Positions 14,379-16,203 of a DNA stretch of 16,203 nucleotides are shown here, piece after piece; position 1 is the stretch's first letter; each line of letters starts with the position of its first letter. The notes under the pieces are model-generated. The model worked only from the letters and a program-made list of their open reading frames with translations, ran no database searches and was not told the DNA's origin. This DNA comes from Nitrososphaerota archaeon (GTDB lineage: Archaea > Thermoproteota > Nitrososphaeria > Nitrososphaerales > Nitrosopumilaceae), in NCBI GenBank assembly GCA_022564385.1, contig JADFLN010000027.1:1-16203 (forward strand). The letters are read 5' to 3'. The translations under genes and the position numbers were made by a program.

Positions 14379-15395
14379 TCAATTCATCAATTTTCTAATT
14401 ATAACTGATGCATTTTTTGCACCATTGGTGTTTACATGATTTCTCTTTTGTTCAAGTTTTTCTAAAATTAATACATCAAGTCTTTTGATATCATCAAAAA
14501 CAAATCCTTCTTCTCTTGCGTTGTCTTCTTGCTCAAAATGGCCCTTTATGGGTATGAATATTGCAGGTGTTCCATAGGCATTAGCTTCATCTATGGTTGA
14601 TTTTCCAGCCAGGGAAATTATTAAATCCGCTGCAAAAATCAACTCGTGTAAATTATCAACAAATCCTAAATTTCTAACATTTTTGAATTCTTTACTAATT
14701 GCTGGACCTGATACTAGAATGACTTCAATGTCTTGCTTGATTTTTGAAATAGACTCTAATGCTTTTTCAATAAGAAATAAACCTGTATTCGTTCCTCCAA
14801 CTGAAATAACTATTGTCTTTTTCTTAAACGAGAATTTTTTTTGTAGTTCTTCTCTAGAATAATTTATCTGTCTAACTATTGGTCCCACTCTTCTAATGTT
14901 GTCTTGATCATCTCCGTTCTCAGGAAGAATTACAATCTCACATTTTTTTATAATCTCTTGCATTGATTTGTTCATCTTTTTTTCAATGAATGATGCCAAT
15001 CCTTTAGTGAAGCGAGTCTCCAAAACATCTGTGATGAGTATAGTTGGAATTTTCATTTTTTGTGCAACAGTTAATGACGCAAAATCTTCATCACTAATCA
15101 CTAAATTTGGATTGTCTTTTTGAAGAATCTCCTGTGAAATTTTTTTACAATCTTTATAATATTGATAATAGTTCCACAACCATTTTGCTGGACTCTTTAA
15201 TGTTCCATTTTCAACAATAAATGCCGGTGGATTGTATACATCTTGAACTTTGAAATCTAAATTTTTTAGAATTTTTGCAGCTCCACTACCTGATACAAAA
15301 TTTATTGAAATGTTTTCAAAATTATTTGCAATTGCAATATCTCGAGTGACATGTCCTAATCCAATTGGACTCGAGAAAAAATTAAAAACATTCAT
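14379..15395 (-). CDS. GT28/MurG-like glycosyltransferase (338 aa)
   Basis: The GT-B fold is suggested by the N-terminal SSPIGLGHVTRDIAIA (GxGHxxR type, residues 9-23), the inter-domain region ENGDDQDNIRRVGPIVR, and a C-terminal donor-binding half. That half has VISVGGTN (about 197-204), EVILVSGPA, LGFVDNLHELIFAADLIISLAGKSTIDEANAYGTPAIFIPI and FEQEDNA. This is the MurG/UDP-glycosyltransferase pattern, where the Gly/Ser-rich and E-Q-x-x-N-A segments bind the sugar nucleotide. The acceptor is unknown; cell-surface glycans, glycolipids or protein glycosylation are possible. It precedes aspartate kinase by 45 nt on the same strand, but with a separate TATA-like box between them co-transcription is uncertain. 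Confidence 0.87.
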   Translation of the reverse strand: MNVFNFFSSPIGLGHVTRDIAIANNFENISINFVSGSGAAKILKNLDFKVQDVYNPPAFIVENGTLKSPAKWLWNYYQYYKDCKKISQEILQKDNPNLVISDEDFASLTVAQKMKIPTILITDVLETRFTKGLASFIEKKMNKSMQEIIKKCEIVILPENGDDQDNIRRVGPIVRQINYSREELQKKFSFKKKTIVISVGGTNTGLFLIEKALESISKIKQDIEVILVSGPAISKEFKNVRNLGFVDNLHELIFAADLIISLAGKSTIDEANAYGTPAIFIPIKGHFEQEDNAREEGFVFDDIKRLDVLILEKLEQKRNHVNTNGAKNASVIIRKLMN

Positions 15396-15444
15396 GAATT
15401 TCTTAATTTTTTATCAAATTTCTAGATTTTTATTTGTCTCAAAG

Positions 15445-15450
15445 TTTAAA
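15445..15450 (+). promoter_or_regulatory. TATA box of tRNA-Val
   Basis: TTTAAA centred about 27 nt before the first tRNA base, the normal archaeal spacing. Confidence 0.6.
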
Positions 15451-15474
15451 TGGATTTTAGCAAGGTAGGTTTCT

Positions 15475-15549
15475 GGGCTCATGGTCCAGGTCGGTTATGA
15501 CGTCGCCCTTACACGGCGAAGGTCCAGGGTTCAAATCCCTGTGGGCCCA
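15475..15549 (+). tRNA. tRNA-Val (anticodon TAC)
   Basis: Cloverleaf: acceptor GGGCTCA/TGGGCCC with one G-U pair, D arm GTC/GAC, anticodon stem TCGCC/GGCGA around CTTACAC (anticodon TAC), T stem CAGGG/CCCTG around TTCAAAT, discriminator A. No CCA is encoded. Confidence 0.97.
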
Positions 15550-15613
15550 TTTACCATTTTGGGGATAGAATTTACTACATTTTATGCGTAACAAAGTAAT
15601 TTTTTCCAATTAA

Positions 15614-15639
15614 GGTTCAAGTCGCAAATGGCTTGAATC
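15614..15639 (+). other. Ten-base-pair hairpin downstream of tRNA-Val
   Basis: GGTTCAAGTC (15614-15623) pairs along its whole length with GGCTTGAATC (15630-15639) over a 6-nt loop GCAAAT. Two of the ten pairs are G-U, which hold only in plus-strand RNA. It lies in a 140-nt gap without a gene, before the coiled-coil ORF; a processing, terminator or small-RNA role is possible. Confidence 0.45.
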
Positions 15640-15689
15640 TAAAAATCTGAAATTATTTTTATGTATATTCTCTCTATTTTTAGATAGTA

Positions 15690-15926
15690 TTGGATTTTTT
15701 TAAAAAACGAATAAGAAAATATCAAGAAAAAAAACTAGATGAAATAACATCTAAAATTCAATTTCATCAATATATGAAAAAACAGTTAGAACAAAAAGTC
15801 AAAGAAATGATTCATGATGAAAAAATTATGATAATTAAAGAAATTTCCTATCATAGTAAAATGATAAACATTTGGGAAAAAAATGAAGAAAAACTCAAAA
15901 AACAAATGAGTGAGATGGAAGATTAG
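15690..15926 (+). CDS. Small highly charged coiled-coil protein (78 aa)
   Basis: I do not recognise a family. Almost the whole chain is predicted helix with heptad-like spacing of I, L and M among many Lys and Glu residues (YQEKKLDEITSKIQFHQYMKKQLEQKVKEMI, then EEKLKKQMSEMED). There is no membrane segment or Cys. It starts at TTG 15690, reading MDFFKKRIRKYQEKK; no in-frame ATG gives a comparable length. An A/T-rich block about 30 nt upstream could be its TATA box. It is alone between tRNA-Val and the YkgJ-type gene. Low-complexity AT-rich sequence can produce such frames by chance, so confidence is moderate. Confidence 0.6.
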   Translation: MDFFKKRIRKYQEKKLDEITSKIQFHQYMKKQLEQKVKEMIHDEKIMIIKEISYHSKMINIWEKNEEKLKKQMSEMED

Positions 15927-16056
15927 TATACATCAGGATTTTTTACACGTGAAAGATAGATATATGATTTTTACAGATAATCTATTTGATAAACTCGTTT
16001 ACATTTGGAGTTGAACTATGTTGAGAAATGATGATGTTTTAAAATACTTTTTTACA

Positions 16057-16064
16057 TATTTAAT
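16057..16064 (+). promoter_or_regulatory. TATA box of the CxxCxxxCC gene
   Basis: TATTTAAT is centred about 27 nt before the ATG at 16088, supporting that start and a leaderless transcript. Confidence 0.55.
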
Positions 16065-16087
16065 ACCTGAAATCTATTTAATGATTT

Positions 16088-16203
16088 ATGAAGTTAAAAG
16101 TAATTACAAATGATTCTGATGTCTCTAAGACTGAAGAATTTCCTTGTATTTCATGTCATACAAACTGCTGCAAGGAGTATGTGATATTTGTTAATGCTCA
16201 TGA
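16088..16203 (+). CDS. YkgJ-type CxxCxxxCC metal-binding protein (N-terminal part; runs off the window)
   Basis: The first 38 codons are visible. C20, C23, C27 and C28 form CISCHTNCC, followed by KEYVIFVNAHD. This is the N-terminal signature of the YkgJ/UPF0153 family, whose members carry a Cys cluster thought to bind zinc or iron; their biochemical roles are mostly unknown. The ATG at 16088 is supported by the TATA box about 27 nt upstream. The rest of the gene, and any further Cys, lie beyond the window. Confidence 0.78.
   Translation, partial: MKLKVITNDSDVSKTEEFPCISCHTNCCKEYVIFVNAH

Noticed and set aside
16018..16113. 31-codon ORF starting at ATG 16018
   Set aside because: It overlaps the start of the CxxCxxxCC gene and its promoter, and has no recognisable features.

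Overview
The window looks like chromosome of a marine ammonia-oxidising archaeon (Thaumarchaeota/Nitrososphaerota, Nitrosopumilus-like). The signs are an AT-rich sequence with compact genes, TTG starts, TTTAAA-type TATA boxes about 27 nt before leaderless starts, tRNA genes without encoded CCA, F420 enzymes, and a copper-rich terminal oxidase operon with a split subunit II and a blue-copper protein. The organism is inferred from gene content and sequence style; no database was searched.

Layout. 1-691: the 3' end of a membrane-protein gene, a convergent 163-aa membrane protein and tRNA-Arg(TCG). 708-3862: alanine-type aminotransferase, a minus-strand cluster (F420-dependent NADP reductase, two-helix membrane protein, split-barrel flavin/F420-type protein) and a histidine phosphatase. 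3881-7640: cytochrome c oxidase operon (TATA box, subunit II in two genes, subunit I, membrane-anchored double cupredoxin, half-size heme A synthase), facing a secreted protein predicted to start with His after processing (7621-8145). 8209-10796: SRPBCC protein, tRNA-Lys(CTT), methyltransferase, a 53-aa Cys-rich protein and branched-chain aminotransferase. 10867-12918: a 70-aa membrane protein, then an apparent mobile element and a structured intergenic segment. 12918-16203: aspartate kinase, GT28-like glycosyltransferase, tRNA-Val(TAC), a small coiled-coil protein and the start of a YkgJ-type CxxCxxxCC protein.

Main discovery. Positions 11096-12778 have transposon architecture: inverted ends of 27 perfect bp (about 45 of 51 bp when extended) flanked exactly by an 11-bp direct repeat (17 bp at most). 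No transposase or integrase is visible. The interior carries a diverged copy of the block at the window start: the same convergent membrane-protein pair with the same 37-nt overlap, followed by a decayed tRNA-Arg. This suggests a non-autonomous element of about 1.7 kb that captured a chromosomal tRNA-linked gene pair. Just beyond its right end (12831-12907) is a GC-rich segment in which one strand can pair with either of two identical 8-nt partners, like a bistable RNA.

How the genes work together. The oxidase operon encodes the respiratory terminal oxidase core, a likely copper electron carrier and the enzyme for its heme A cofactor. The aminotransferases and aspartate kinase serve alanine, branched-chain and aspartate-family amino acid synthesis. 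The F420 reductase and split-barrel protein form a plausible F420 redox group.
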